Notes: generated from the letters alone by a model not told the origin. Shown: positions 24,876-34,026, counted from the first letter of the stretch. The stretch: 64,000 bases of DNA from Bacteroidales bacterium (GCA_024400395.1 JAKSMW010000002.1:1-64000), one strand, 5' to 3'. Translations and numbers: made by a program.

Positions 24876-25973
24876 ATGTATATTCACGAGAAAAATAATT
24901 GGACACAGTTCTATTGGAACGAGAAAGAAGTGTCACCATTGATAGAAGATGCCAGCCGGAACATCGGACGACTGTACGGACGTTTGGAACTGCTTGGATT
25001 CGAGACACAACTTCAGGCCGTGGCGGAAAACATGTCGGAAGACCTGATTCGCTCATCAGAGATTGAAGGCGTGTCGCTCAACACCGACGAGGTGCGCAGC
25101 TCGGTGGCGCGCCATCTCGGGATAGAGTCGATGCTTGCCGACGACAAGATGCCATCACGAGCAATCGACAGCTTGGTGAATGTGATCATGGATGCGACCC
25201 AACATTACAACGAGCCGATAAGCAAGGGACGTCTCTGCGCCTGGCAAGCCGCACTTTTTGAATCGGGATTCGCAGGAGGTGTCAAAGTCGAAGTGGGAAG
25301 ATACAGAAGTTGTAAGGAACAAATCGTTTCGGGTGTCTTCGGACGCGAGAGAATACATTATGTCGCACCAGCACCGGAACGTGTCGAAGACGAGATGGAC
25401 AACTTCATCGAATGGTTCAACAAGACTGATTGTCAGTCGCAGATAATCCGTTCAGCCATAGCACATTTTTGGTTTGTGTGCATACATCCATTTGAAGACG
25501 GCAACGGACGTCTGTCGCGACTGCTTGCCGAAATATGCCTCGCACGCGGCGATAAAAGCAAGATGCGTTTTTACAGCATCGCGGCTTCAATCAACAAAGA
25601 CAAGAAAAAATATTACGACATATTAGAGACTGTCCAAAAAGGCAACGGCGACATCACTATTTGGCTCGTATGGTACGTTCAGACTCTGCTGAAAGCTGTT
25701 GAGACCGCCGGAAACCATCTGTCGAACACGCTTCACAAAACGCTGTATTGGAATCATTTTGAAGGACTTCCTGTTTCAGACCGCCAACGCCGTGTACTTA
25801 ACATCTTCCTCGATGGTTATGATGCCAAAATCTCTTCACATTCATGGTCGAAACTTGCAAAATGTTCTTCCGACACCGCCCTTCGTGACCTTCAGGACCT
25901 TGCCATGAAAGGCATGCTCGTCATAGACAACCCGGAGGCAAAAAGATTCTCATATCATTTGGCAAACGTGTAA
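24876..25973 (+). CDS. Fic family protein (DUF4172-type N-terminus)
   Basis: A 365-residue Fic-domain enzyme that probably transfers AMP or another nucleotide group onto a protein hydroxyl. The active-site motif HPFEDGNGR (204-212) matches HPFxDGNGR exactly, with catalytic His204. An N-terminal inhibitory motif S60xxxE64G65 fits the class II [ST]xxxE[GN] helix that keeps Fic enzymes off. The N-terminus (YIHEKNNWTQFYWNE) is the DUF4172 type and the C-terminal ~75 residues look like a winged helix. It stands alone on the plus strand between two minus-strand units. The target is unknown. Confidence 0.92.
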   Translation: MYIHEKNNWTQFYWNEKEVSPLIEDASRNIGRLYGRLELLGFETQLQAVAENMSEDLIRSSEIEGVSLNTDEVRSSVARHLGIESMLADDKMPSRAIDSLVNVIMDATQHYNEPISKGRLCAWQAALFESGFAGGVKVEVGRYRSCKEQIVSGVFGRERIHYVAPAPERVEDEMDNFIEWFNKTDCQSQIIRSAIAHFWFVCIHPFEDGNGRLSRLLAEICLARGDKSKMRFYSIAASINKDKKKYYDILETVQKGNGDITIWLVWYVQTLLKAVETAGNHLSNTLHKTLYWNHFEGLPVSDRQRRVLNIFLDGYDAKISSHSWSKLAKCSSDTALRDLQDLAMKGMLVIDNPEAKRFSYHLANV

Positions 25974-26017
25974 ATCTTATCGACACAGAAAACATTTTTC
26001 TTTACCTCTTAAATCTA

Positions 26018-26612
26018 TTAATCAATAATTTGTTTTGCCCATTCTGGCACAGGCTCTGTATAACGTTTGACAATTTTGCCATTCATAGTGCGATACAACA
26101 ATTGAGGTGTGTGGTCTTCAATTGAATTGTCATAAACATAAGCCCTGTCAACAAATTCAACAGCCAAACTGACATTTTCAATTGACTTATAATATCTTGA
26201 GAACACTTTAGACATTGGCACTTCATGTCCTCCATTTAAATAGCGTTTGGCAATACGCAAAATATTAATTTCAGGTGAATTTGTACAGACAAAAAAGAAA
26301 CGGATAAAAAAACCTTCTTGATGTGCTTTTTCAAGAAGTCCAGTTTTTCATCTGATGAGAAAACGGTCTCAAACGCAAAATCTTTTTTTCAGAGAGACAT
26401 TTGTAACGTAATTCGGTTGCAACTTTTGCTGCTTCCATTACAGCTTTGTCAGAATTCCAATTGCCAAACTGTTCTTGTGCAATGTTATCCGGATTGATAT
26501 AAAGACTATCTTCAGACCACTCATTGGCAAGTAACTGAAGCGTTGTTGAAGTTTTACCGGAGCCGTTTGGCCCAGCAACAACACAAAGTGTCGGGCGTTT
26601 TATATCATTCAT
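26018..26612 (-). pseudogene. Zeta-type toxin kinase, broken by two frameshifts
   Basis: Zeta toxin/AAA-like kinase family: GPNGSGKTS P-loop near the start, YINPDNIAQEQFG, then, in shifted frames, DFAFETVFSSDEKLDFLKK, and finally FFFVCTNSPEINILRIAKRYLNGGHEV through the C-terminus PEWAKQIID. The frame breaks at a run of seven A (plus-strand T 26383-26389), and again at five A (plus-strand T 26327-26331). One extra A in each restores a full ~198-residue protein. It starts at ATG 26612, overlapping the antitoxin TGA (ATGA). It is either a disarmed toxin or homopolymer errors in the assembly; the otherwise perfect conservation fits both. Confidence 0.85.
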
Positions 26613-26800
26613 ACATTTCCGTTTTTTCTTATTGCAATTCTTCGACACATTTCGGCGAATCTACGATTTAACTCATCTTGTGCCTTTTGTGTGGAAGTCA
26701 CTGCAGCCTCCTGTACCTGTGACATCACAAATTCCAACATTCCGTCTGTTGGTTCTTCCAATGAATTCAGCCGATACGATTGCACCTCTTCCTTTGACAT
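26609..26800 (-). CDS. Small antitoxin-like partner of the zeta-type toxin
   Basis: A 63-residue charged, helical protein starting at MSKEEVQSYRLNSLEE, directly upstream of and overlapping the zeta-type kinase by four bases. That position and size fit an antitoxin. No DNA-binding motif is evident. It is expressed from the long-form intergenic module (promoter 26910-26917). The start at 26800 is preferred over an upstream in-frame codon at 26821 that lies at the module edge. Confidence 0.65.
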   Translation of the reverse strand: MSKEEVQSYRLNSLEEPTDGMLEFVMSQVQEAAVTSTQKAQDELNRRFAEMCRRIAIRKNGNV

Positions 26801-26852
26801 AATCTTAATTCTATTTAGCAAACGCTATGATTTATAATGTGTTCATTAAATT

Positions 26853-26897
26853 TTATTTCTTTTTCGCAAAAACGCTTATAACTGTAAACGCTTCCAT
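26853..26897 (-). CDS. Conserved 14-residue leader peptide (uORF), second copy
   Basis: ATG-to-TAA ORF reading MEAFTVISVFAKKK, counterpart of the ORF at 24584-24628. The start is 13 bp from the -7 box. Same length, same stop position, and mostly conservative substitutions at differing codons. Confidence 0.5.
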   Translation of the reverse strand: MEAFTVISVFAKKK

Positions 26898-26909
26898 TTT
26901 TACGACCTG

Positions 26910-26917
26910 CAAAGATA
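26910..26917 (-). promoter_or_regulatory. -7 box for the zeta-type toxin-antitoxin pair
   Basis: TATCTTTG on the minus strand, inside the repeated module, at the position equivalent to 24640-24647. Confidence 0.6.
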
Positions 26918-26964
26918 ATTATTTTATTTTTATGTCAAAGAATTTCTCGTATCACTTTTTTTCT

Positions 26965-26972
26965 TACTTTTG
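26965..26972 (+). promoter_or_regulatory. -7 box for C25 protease 1
   Basis: TACTTTTG, 43 bp before the ATG at 27016. Confidence 0.6.
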
Positions 26973-27015
26973 CGAGATAATTTTTTGAAAATAACAACTT
27001 AAAAATATCATTTGA

Positions 27016-30000
27016 ATGAAACACAATTTCTTACGCAGATTATTCGGCATCGGCATTATCATGCTGGGTATCGCAACGACAGCCGCAGCACAGGAAGTCC
27101 GCACATTCGAGTTCGGACATGAAGGCAAAAACGGCATCAATTTAACAGACCAGACGAGAGGCAACGTCGGCATTGAGTTCAACATCAATGAGATGAGTCT
27201 TCAGTCATTCACCTACAACGGCGAAGAATTACAGTCGATCGGCATTTCCGGCATCTCACTTCCGAATGAGAAAGGAATGCCCAACGTGCCGGCATACAGC
27301 CGTTACATCGCCATCCCGCAAGGCGCGGAGGCGGTGCTTCACGTCGTCAGCTATGAGCAGCAGACAATCAAAGACGTGAACATCGAGCCGTCGCTCGGCG
27401 TGCAGGCCGAAGACGCGGAGCCTGACATGAACTACGTGAAAGACGAGAAAGTCTATTCACAGAACGCTTTCTATCCGGCGGAGTTCGCCACAGTGAGCGA
27501 GCCGACATCGTTGCGCGGCGTTGACGTCGTGGCGTTGAGCATCTCACCTGTGAGATTTAACCCGGTCACGAAAGAAGCCATTGTCTATCATAACATTGAG
27601 ATTGAAGTCGAGTTCGTCGGCGGCAACGGGCAGTTCGGCGACGACCGTCTCCGTTCGCCATACTGGGACCCGATTCTCGCACAGAACATCGTGAACTACA
27701 ACACATTGCCTGTCATCGACTACGAGAAGAGGATGCAGGACTGGATGCGTGACGGCGCGGAAGGTGCCGAATACCTCATCGTCATCCCTAACAACGACGA
27801 CTTCGAGACTCCGGCGGAACGCATCAGGGAGTACCGTATGCAGCAGGGCATCATCACCGAAGTCGTGCGTTTGGATGAGATTCCGGCGACCACGACGGCA
27901 CAGATGAAAACCTATTTCCACAACGCATACAACACATGGGAAATAGCTCCGGTGGCCATCATGCTTTTAGCCGACCACAACACCAACATGTCGCAAGGCA
28001 TCCCGGCGGAGACGGTGTCGCACCCGTCATACGGCAGCTGCATCTCCGACAACCAATACGCTGACGTTTCCGGCGACCATCTTCCGGAGATGGTGTTCTC
28101 GCGCCTCGTGGCCGCCAACGGCACTGAAGCCGCGATGATGGTTGACAAACAAATCGAATACGAGTTCACGAACCCGAACATGAACGCAAGCACATATAAC
28201 ATCCCGGTGACGGCACTCGGCTGGCAGACGGAGCGTTGGTTCCAACTTTGTTCTGAAGTCGTCGGCGGTTATTTCCGCGCCCACGGCAAGAACCCGTACC
28301 GCATCAACTGCATCTATGAGGGAACTCCAGGTTCACAGTGGTCAACAGCCACCAACACCTCGCAGGTTGTAAGTTACTTCGGGCCAAGCGGCACTGGTTA
28401 CATCCCGCAGACACCGTCGGAACTCGGTGGTTTCACAGGCGGTCAGCCGGAACAGATCAACGAAGCCATCAACGCAGGAACGATGCTCGTCCAGCACCGT
28501 GACCACGGACTCGAAGAAGGCTGGGGCGAACCTGCTTACCGCAACACACACGTCGCACAGCTGACAAACGTCGGCAAGATGCCTTTCGTCATGTCAATCA
28601 ACTGTCTGACCGGTAAATTCAACAACAACACGCCATGTTTCGCCGAGGCGTTCATGCGTCAAACATACAACGGACAGAACGCCGGCGCAGTCGGTCTCCT
28701 CTGCCCTACTGAAGTCTCGTATTCATTCGTGAACGACGCCTACGTCTGGGGAGTCTATGACCAGTTCCAACCCGACTTCATGCCTGACTACGGCCCATAC
28801 GCACCACAACAAGGCAACTGGCAGCCTGCTTTCGGCAACGTCGCCGGTAAGTTCTTCCTCGCACAGAGTTCATGGCCATACAACTCCGAGTCGAAAGACA
28901 TCACATACCAGATGTTCACCGCACACTGCGACGCCTTCCTGCGTCTTTACAGCGAAGTGCCACAGACGATGACAGTGAACCATCAGGAGGTTCAGCTCGC
29001 CGGACTGACGACATTCCAGGTCACGGCACCGGAAGGAACGAAGATCGCTCTGACAAAAGGCGAAGGTGAGAACCTCGAAATCATCGCCGTGACGGAAGCG
29101 ACAGGTTCCATCCAGAACATCGAGATCCCGGCACAGACACCACCAACAGTCATGAAACTGACGGTGACAGGTCAGAATTACATTCGTTATCAGGCTGATG
29201 TCGAAGTCGTTCCGGCAGAAGGCCCTTACGTAATCGTCAACAGTTTCAGCCTCAGCAACGGAGCCACACAGCTCAACTTCAGCGACGAAGCCAGTTTGGA
29301 CATCGTCCTGAAAAACGTCGGCGTTGAAGCGTCACAGCCAGGAACAGCCACAATATCAACTAATTCGGAATATGTCACAATCACTAACCCGACAGTTGAC
29401 TTCGCGGGCATCGCAGCTGATGCGACGACAAGCATAGCCGAGGCATTCGGGTTCACCGTTTCAAACGACGTACCGAACAACACCGCAATAGCATTCACCG
29501 TGAACATTGAAAGCGGCGACAATGAATACGAAAGCCACCTCAACATGAAGGCTTACGCACCAATATTTGAAATCGGAAATGTGAGCATCCAGGAGATAAC
29601 CGGCAACGGCAACGGACGCCTCGACCCGGGTGAGACAGCAAAACTCCTGTTCCCGATTGAAAACAAAGGCGGCGCGGTCTCGGCGGCAGTCAACGCAACA
29701 CTCGTGACCAACAACAGCTTCATGCAACTCACAAGCGGACCGACAGTAACAGTCGGAAGCATTGAGAACGGCGGCAACGCGACAGTTGAATATGTAATCA
29801 ACGTCGGCGCAGCACCATCAGGATTTGCAGCAGAATACACGCTGAACGTGGAATCGGGAGCATACGACGCCACAAGAGACTTCATGTCAAAGATCGGGCT
29901 TAACGTTGAAGACTTCGAGTCCGGCGAACTCAACGCAGACTTGTGGTCAAACGACAACACAAAACCATGGACTTTTGAAACGAACGACCCGTACGAAGGG

Positions 30001-31641
30001 ACATATTGCATGAAGTCGGGACAGATCGGCAACAACGGGTCAACCACATTGACGCTCTATTATGAAGTCGGCGACGCCGATTCTATCGCATTTTATTATA
30101 AGGTGTCATCTGAATCAGGATACGACAAGCTGTATTTCTCCATCGACAACAGCGAGAAAGGCAACTGGTCGGGCAACGTGGGCTGGACACGCGCACAGTA
30201 CTACGTGACGGCGGGCAGCCACACTTTCAAATGGAAATACCAGAAAGACTTCACCACAACGAGTGGCAGCGACTGCTGTTGGATTGACTTTGTCATCCTT
30301 CCGAGAGACAACAGCATGACTGTGAACGCAGGTCTCGATGTTCAGACTTGTCCGGCGGAACCGGCACAGATCAACGGCTACGCACAGAACTACGAGTCAC
30401 TTGAATGGACGACAGACGGCGACGGCACCTTCAGCAACACAGGTATAATGAATCCTGTCTATACCGCTGGACAGCAAGACATTGCAAACGGGAATGTCAC
30501 AATCACCATCACAGGCAGAGATTCAAGCGGGAATGTCATGACCGATGACGCCTTGGTGACATTCAGCCCCAACACCGCCATCACGCAATTCCAGGCATAT
30601 CCGGAAACGGTGTGTTACAACGACGCAGTAAATGTCTATGCCGATGTTGTTAACTATGGAACAAGTGCCGTTAAGTCTGTTGAATGGACGACTTCCGGCG
30701 ACGGAGTCTTCGCAGACCCTTCAAATATCGAGACATATTACACTCCAGGCGAGCAAGATGCCATTAACGGAACAGTCACATTGACAGTCAATGTCATCGG
30801 CTGCAATGAGGTTTCCGAGAGTGCTGTCATCACGGTCATCGGTGAGACATCAGTCGAAGTCGAAAGCGAGATGACAGTGTGCAGCGGCGCAGCTCTCGCA
30901 ATCAACCCGACGGCAAGCAATTACGAAACTGTTGAATGGACGACATCGGGTGACGGCACATTCAGCGACGCCACGGCATTGAACACGACTTACATTCCTG
31001 GAGAAGAAGATATTTTAAGCGGCAACGTAATCCTCAACATCACGGCGATGGGTTGTGAAAACGCCGAAGCATCCATCAACGTCACGATTATTGACATTCC
31101 TGAATTGGCGAAACCTACAGGTCCGACTGACGTTTACAACTATCAGGCCGTGACGGAATACACCGTAGAGCCAAACGAGATATTCTCCGGCTACGTCTGG
31201 AATGTCGAGCCAGAGTCAGCCGCCAGCAGAATCGACGTTGAAGGGAACAAGGCCATCATCACATGGAACATGGACGCTGAAAACGGCGAAGTCGCACTCA
31301 TGGTACGTGGCATTTACGAAGCATGTGGCGAAAGCGCACCTTCCGACGCACTCATCATAACGCTCAAGGGTCATGGCGTGGAGGAAATCAACGCAACGTC
31401 GATGAACATCTTCCCTAACCCGACTGACGGCAACATCAACATCTCAATTGCCAATGTGAACAGCGACGTCAAAGTCACAGTTTACAACACAATTGGTGAA
31501 GTCGTTTACATTCAGGAAGTTGCAGCCGACAACGGCCTCAACATGAACCTCGACCTCAACAACCTCGCAAACGGCACATATTTCGTTTCAGTAAAAGACA
31601 ACGAAAATGTCTGGATGCAAAAGATTATAGTTAAGAGATAA
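27016..31641 (+). CDS. C25 (gingipain-like) cysteine protease, type IX secreted
   Basis: A 1541-residue secreted protease. Signal peptide 1-25 (ends TTAAAQ); propeptide-C25-like region ~30-225; catalytic domain ~245-620. QHRDHG carries His497 and SINCLTG carries Cys530; the 33-residue spacing equals that of the gingipain R dyad. Then come Ig-like/CARDB-like domains, a concanavalin-like segment near 985-1095, and three repeats of EWTTxGDGTFSx (~1130-1400). The C-terminal ~75 residues (NIFPNPTDGNINISI ... NGTYFVSVKDNENVWMQKIIVKR) are a type IX sorting signal, so export across the outer membrane with surface attachment is expected. A 30-bp terminator palindrome follows. Confidence 0.93.
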   Translation: MKHNFLRRLFGIGIIMLGIATTAAAQEVRTFEFGHEGKNGINLTDQTRGNVGIEFNINEMSLQSFTYNGEELQSIGISGISLPNEKGMPNVPAYSRYIAIPQGAEAVLHVVSYEQQTIKDVNIEPSLGVQAEDAEPDMNYVKDEKVYSQNAFYPAEFATVSEPTSLRGVDVVALSISPVRFNPVTKEAIVYHNIEIEVEFVGGNGQFGDDRLRSPYWDPILAQNIVNYNTLPVIDYEKRMQDWMRDGAEGAEYLIVIPNNDDFETPAERIREYRMQQGIITEVVRLDEIPATTTAQMKTYFHNAYNTWEIAPVAIMLLADHNTNMSQGIPAETVSHPSYGSCISDNQYADVSGDHLPEMVFSRLVAANGTEAAMMVDKQIEYEFTNPNMNASTYNIPVTALGWQTERWFQLCSEVVGGYFRAHGKNPYRINCIYEGTPGSQWSTATNTSQVVSYFGPSGTGYIPQTPSELGGFTGGQPEQINEAINAGTMLVQHRDHGLEEGWGEPAYRNTHVAQLTNVGKMPFVMSINCLTGKFNNNTPCFAEAFMRQTYNGQNAGAVGLLCPTEVSYSFVNDAYVWGVYDQFQPDFMPDYGPYAPQQGNWQPAFGNVAGKFFLAQSSWPYNSESKDITYQMFTAHCDAFLRLYSEVPQTMTVNHQEVQLAGLTTFQVTAPEGTKIALTKGEGENLEIIAVTEATGSIQNIEIPAQTPPTVMKLTVTGQNYIRYQADVEVVPAEGPYVIVNSFSLSNGATQLNFSDEASLDIVLKNVGVEASQPGTATISTNSEYVTITNPTVDFAGIAADATTSIAEAFGFTVSNDVPNNTAIAFTVNIESGDNEYESHLNMKAYAPIFEIGNVSIQEITGNGNGRLDPGETAKLLFPIENKGGAVSAAVNATLVTNNSFMQLTSGPTVTVGSIENGGNATVEYVINVGAAPSGFAAEYTLNVESGAYDATRDFMSKIGLNVEDFESGELNADLWSNDNTKPWTFETNDPYEGTYCMKSGQIGNNGSTTLTLYYEVGDADSIAFYYKVSSESGYDKLYFSIDNSEKGNWSGNVGWTRAQYYVTAGSHTFKWKYQKDFTTTSGSDCCWIDFVILPRDNSMTVNAGLDVQTCPAEPAQINGYAQNYESLEWTTDGDGTFSNTGIMNPVYTAGQQDIANGNVTITITGRDSSGNVMTDDALVTFSPNTAITQFQAYPETVCYNDAVNVYADVVNYGTSAVKSVEWTTSGDGVFADPSNIETYYTPGEQDAINGTVTLTVNVIGCNEVSESAVITVIGETSVEVESEMTVCSGAALAINPTASNYETVEWTTSGDGTFSDATALNTTYIPGEEDILSGNVILNITAMGCENAEASINVTIIDIPELAKPTGPTDVYNYQAVTEYTVEPNEIFSGYVWNVEPESAASRIDVEGNKAIITWNMDAENGEVALMVRGIYEACGESAPSDALIITLKGHGVEEINATSMNIFPNPTDGNINISIANVNSDVKVTVYNTIGEVVYIQEVAADNGLNMNLDLNNLANGTYFVSVKDNENVWMQKIIVKR

Positions 31642-31661
31642 GAGAACAAAGACGAAAGATA

Positions 31662-31698
31662 CCGGCACCCGAAATTAATTTCGGGTGCCGGCTTTTTT
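31662..31698 (+). terminator. Terminator after C25 protease 1
   Basis: A perfect 30-bp palindrome (31662-31691, arms CCGGCACCCGAAATT and its complement) followed by CTTTTTT. Confidence 0.92.
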
Positions 31699-31735
31699 AT
31701 TGTGTGATATTTTTTCTACACTTTATTTTTTTTCT

Positions 31736-31743
31736 TATTTTTG
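31736..31743 (+). promoter_or_regulatory. -7 box for antiporter-C25 unit
   Basis: TATTTTTG, 27 bp before the ATG at 31771. A TTG at 31741 that extends the frame overlaps this box and is rejected. Confidence 0.65.
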
Positions 31744-31770
31744 CATCTCGTAATTATAAAGGTAAATACG

Positions 31771-34026
31771 ATGTCCAACCTACCAGCTTTATTTTCAGAT
31801 TTAGCATTAATCCTGGTAACAGCAGGTATTACCACCGTCATTTTCAAGTGGTTAAAGCAGCCTCTTGTCCTTGGTTATATAGTAGCCGGTTTTCTGATCG
31901 GGCCGCATTTCACTTATTTTCCAGTCATCACCGACACCACGAGCGTCCAGACTTGGAGCGACATCGGAATGGTTTTCCTCTTGTTCGCCATAGGTCTCGA
32001 ATTTTCATTCAAGAAACTTAAGAAAGTCGGCGGTTCAGGAGCCATCGTCGTACTGACGGAGTTGATAATAATGTTCTCCGTTGGCTTCATTATCGGAAAG
32101 CTGATTGGCTGGCAGAGGATGAACTGCATTTTCCTCGGCTGCATGTTGTCAATCTCATCAACGAGCATCATTGTCAAGGCGTTTGATGATTTGAAATTGA
32201 AAAACGAGAAATTCTCCGCCGATGTCATCGGGGCTTTAGTTGTTGAAGACCTCGTCGCCGTAGTGTTGATGGTCTTGCTCTCGACGTTGTCGGTCGGAAA
32301 TTCTTTTGACGGCAAGGAATTGATTTTCAGTATGGTGAAACTCGTTTTCTTCCTCGTAATCTGGTTTGTCTTCGGAATTTATCTTATTCCCTCGTTTTTG
32401 AGATGGATTCGTAAATTCATGACAGAGGAGACATTGGAAATCATATCTATAGGACTTTGTTTCGGAATGGTCTTGCTTGCCACCTACGCCGGGTTCTCGT
32501 CGGCACTCGGTGCCTTCGTGATGGGTTCAATACTCGCGGAGACTCTTGAAGCCGACATCATCCACAAACTCGTGACACCGATCAAGAATCTTTTCGGAGC
32601 GATATTTTTCGTTTCCGTCGGAATGATGGTGAATCCTCAAATACTGTTGCAATACACCTGGCCAGTCGTAATCATCGCTCTTTCGGTGATGATTTTCAAG
32701 ACGATAAGTGCCACGATAGGTATGTTCATCTCCGGGCATGACGCGAAGACATCTCTGAACGCCGGGTTCTGTTTCTGTCAAATCGGCGAGTTCTCATTCA
32801 TCATCGCCTCTCTCGGATTGAGTTTCAAGGTCATTGACGACTTCCTCTACCCTATCATCGTGACCGTTTCCATTGTCACGACATTCTTCACGCCATACAT
32901 CATCAAGGCGGCCAATCCGCTCTACAACTGGCTGAACCCGCGTTTCCCCGAAAGATGGCGCAAGTCAATGACAAACAAAGAGACGGGCTTCAAAGCCAAC
33001 GGCAACAACACCATGACAATCAAGAACTTCGTCACGACGCAGTTCAAGGATATCATCATTTACGCCTGCATCATCATCGCCTTGATGATCATCTGCTTCT
33101 CCACAATAGGAATAATCCCGATAAGGAGCATCAATGACCTTTACAGAAAAATCATCCTTTGCGCGGTGACAATCGTGATTCTGTCGCCTTTCATCTGGGC
33201 CATGGCCTTCAAATACAATATCGAAAAGACGAACAAAAGGCTGCTTTTGCAAAGCAACTTCAACAAAAACATCATCCTGATAGTCTTCATCACAAGGTAT
33301 ATAGCCGCGATCTCAATAATTTTCGTGACCATTTACCACTACATCCACATTAATGCTTTCGCGACAATCGGCATTTCAATAGTCGTAACAGTGATTCTTT
33401 CCCACATGACAGGTTTGATGCGTTTTTACAACAAAATCGAAGCCAACTTCATGAGAAACCTCAACAGACGTCAATATCAGAATTCATTTGTCATCCCGGA
33501 GATTCTTCAGCAGAACTTCCATCTTGAAAAGCTCACCGTGAGCCAAAACAGCCAGATCGTAGGCAAGATGTTGAAAGACACCGTTTTCAGAAGCAAATAC
33601 AAAGTCAGTGTCGTCAGCATTGAGAGAGGTGATAAGACGTTCGACCTTCCCGGAATCGACATTGTTTTCTACCCGTCAGACATCATAACAGTTGTCGGCA
33701 ATGACGAGAACATAAACAAAATCAAACCGTTAATTGAAGTTGAGGACAATGTTCTCGTACGCGAAAGAGAGACGCACGACATGCAGCTTCACAGCATAAA
33801 AGTTTCAAATACGAACAGCATCTGTCATGTTTCATTGAGAAATTCAATGTTCAAGGAAAAATACAATGCCATGATCATTGCCATTCAAAGAGAAGAAGAA
33901 TTTATCATAAGTCCTTCAGCCTCAACTGTTTTTGCACCAGATGACATTATATGGTTCGTCAGTTCCGACGAAGCATACATTGAATTAAAACAACACGAAC
34001 ACAAAACACAAAACACAAAACAATGA
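31771..34026 (+). CDS. CPA2-family cation/proton antiporter (KefB-like) with TrkA-C domain
   Basis: A 751-residue inner-membrane protein. Residues ~1-390 form the Na+/H+ exchanger fold of the CPA2 family, with GYIVAGFLIGPHF near residue 35, SISSTSIIVKAFDDL, and VVEDLVAVVLM, the paired acidic region. A second membrane block follows at ~430-550, and the C-terminus (~590-745) carries TrkA-C-like regulatory domains (KYKVSVVSIERG, PSDIITVVGNDENI). It probably exchanges K+ or Na+ for H+ and helps pH or ion balance. Its stop overlaps the start of the second C25 protease (ATGA, 34023-34026), so the two are translationally coupled. Confidence 0.9.
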   Translation: MSNLPALFSDLALILVTAGITTVIFKWLKQPLVLGYIVAGFLIGPHFTYFPVITDTTSVQTWSDIGMVFLLFAIGLEFSFKKLKKVGGSGAIVVLTELIIMFSVGFIIGKLIGWQRMNCIFLGCMLSISSTSIIVKAFDDLKLKNEKFSADVIGALVVEDLVAVVLMVLLSTLSVGNSFDGKELIFSMVKLVFFLVIWFVFGIYLIPSFLRWIRKFMTEETLEIISIGLCFGMVLLATYAGFSSALGAFVMGSILAETLEADIIHKLVTPIKNLFGAIFFVSVGMMVNPQILLQYTWPVVIIALSVMIFKTISATIGMFISGHDAKTSLNAGFCFCQIGEFSFIIASLGLSFKVIDDFLYPIIVTVSIVTTFFTPYIIKAANPLYNWLNPRFPERWRKSMTNKETGFKANGNNTMTIKNFVTTQFKDIIIYACIIIALMIICFSTIGIIPIRSINDLYRKIILCAVTIVILSPFIWAMAFKYNIEKTNKRLLLQSNFNKNIILIVFITRYIAAISIIFVTIYHYIHINAFATIGISIVVTVILSHMTGLMRFYNKIEANFMRNLNRRQYQNSFVIPEILQQNFHLEKLTVSQNSQIVGKMLKDTVFRSKYKVSVVSIERGDKTFDLPGIDIVFYPSDIITVVGNDENINKIKPLIEVEDNVLVRERETHDMQLHSIKVSNTNSICHVSLRNSMFKEKYNAMIIAIQREEEFIISPSASTVFAPDDIIWFVSSDEAYIELKQHEHKTQNTKQ

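Larger units (their letters stand above)
26813..26920 (-). repeat. Intergenic module, copy 4 (long form with promoter and leader ORF)
   Basis: Matches 24541-24650 over about 105 bp, with roughly a dozen differences. It contains a -7 box, a 14-codon ORF and the AGCGTTTGC core, ending just before the antitoxin gene. The two long copies bracket the fic and toxin-antitoxin genes as direct repeats 2.27 kb apart. Confidence 0.85.

Noticed and set aside
22207-26920. The island repeats as integron attC sites.
   Set aside because: The RYYYAAC/GTTRRRY core pairs are not matched in any copy, and no integrase gene is in the window.
31664-31698. The perfect 30-bp palindrome as a protein operator.
   Set aside because: The following T run and its position after a stop codon make an intrinsic terminator the simpler reading.
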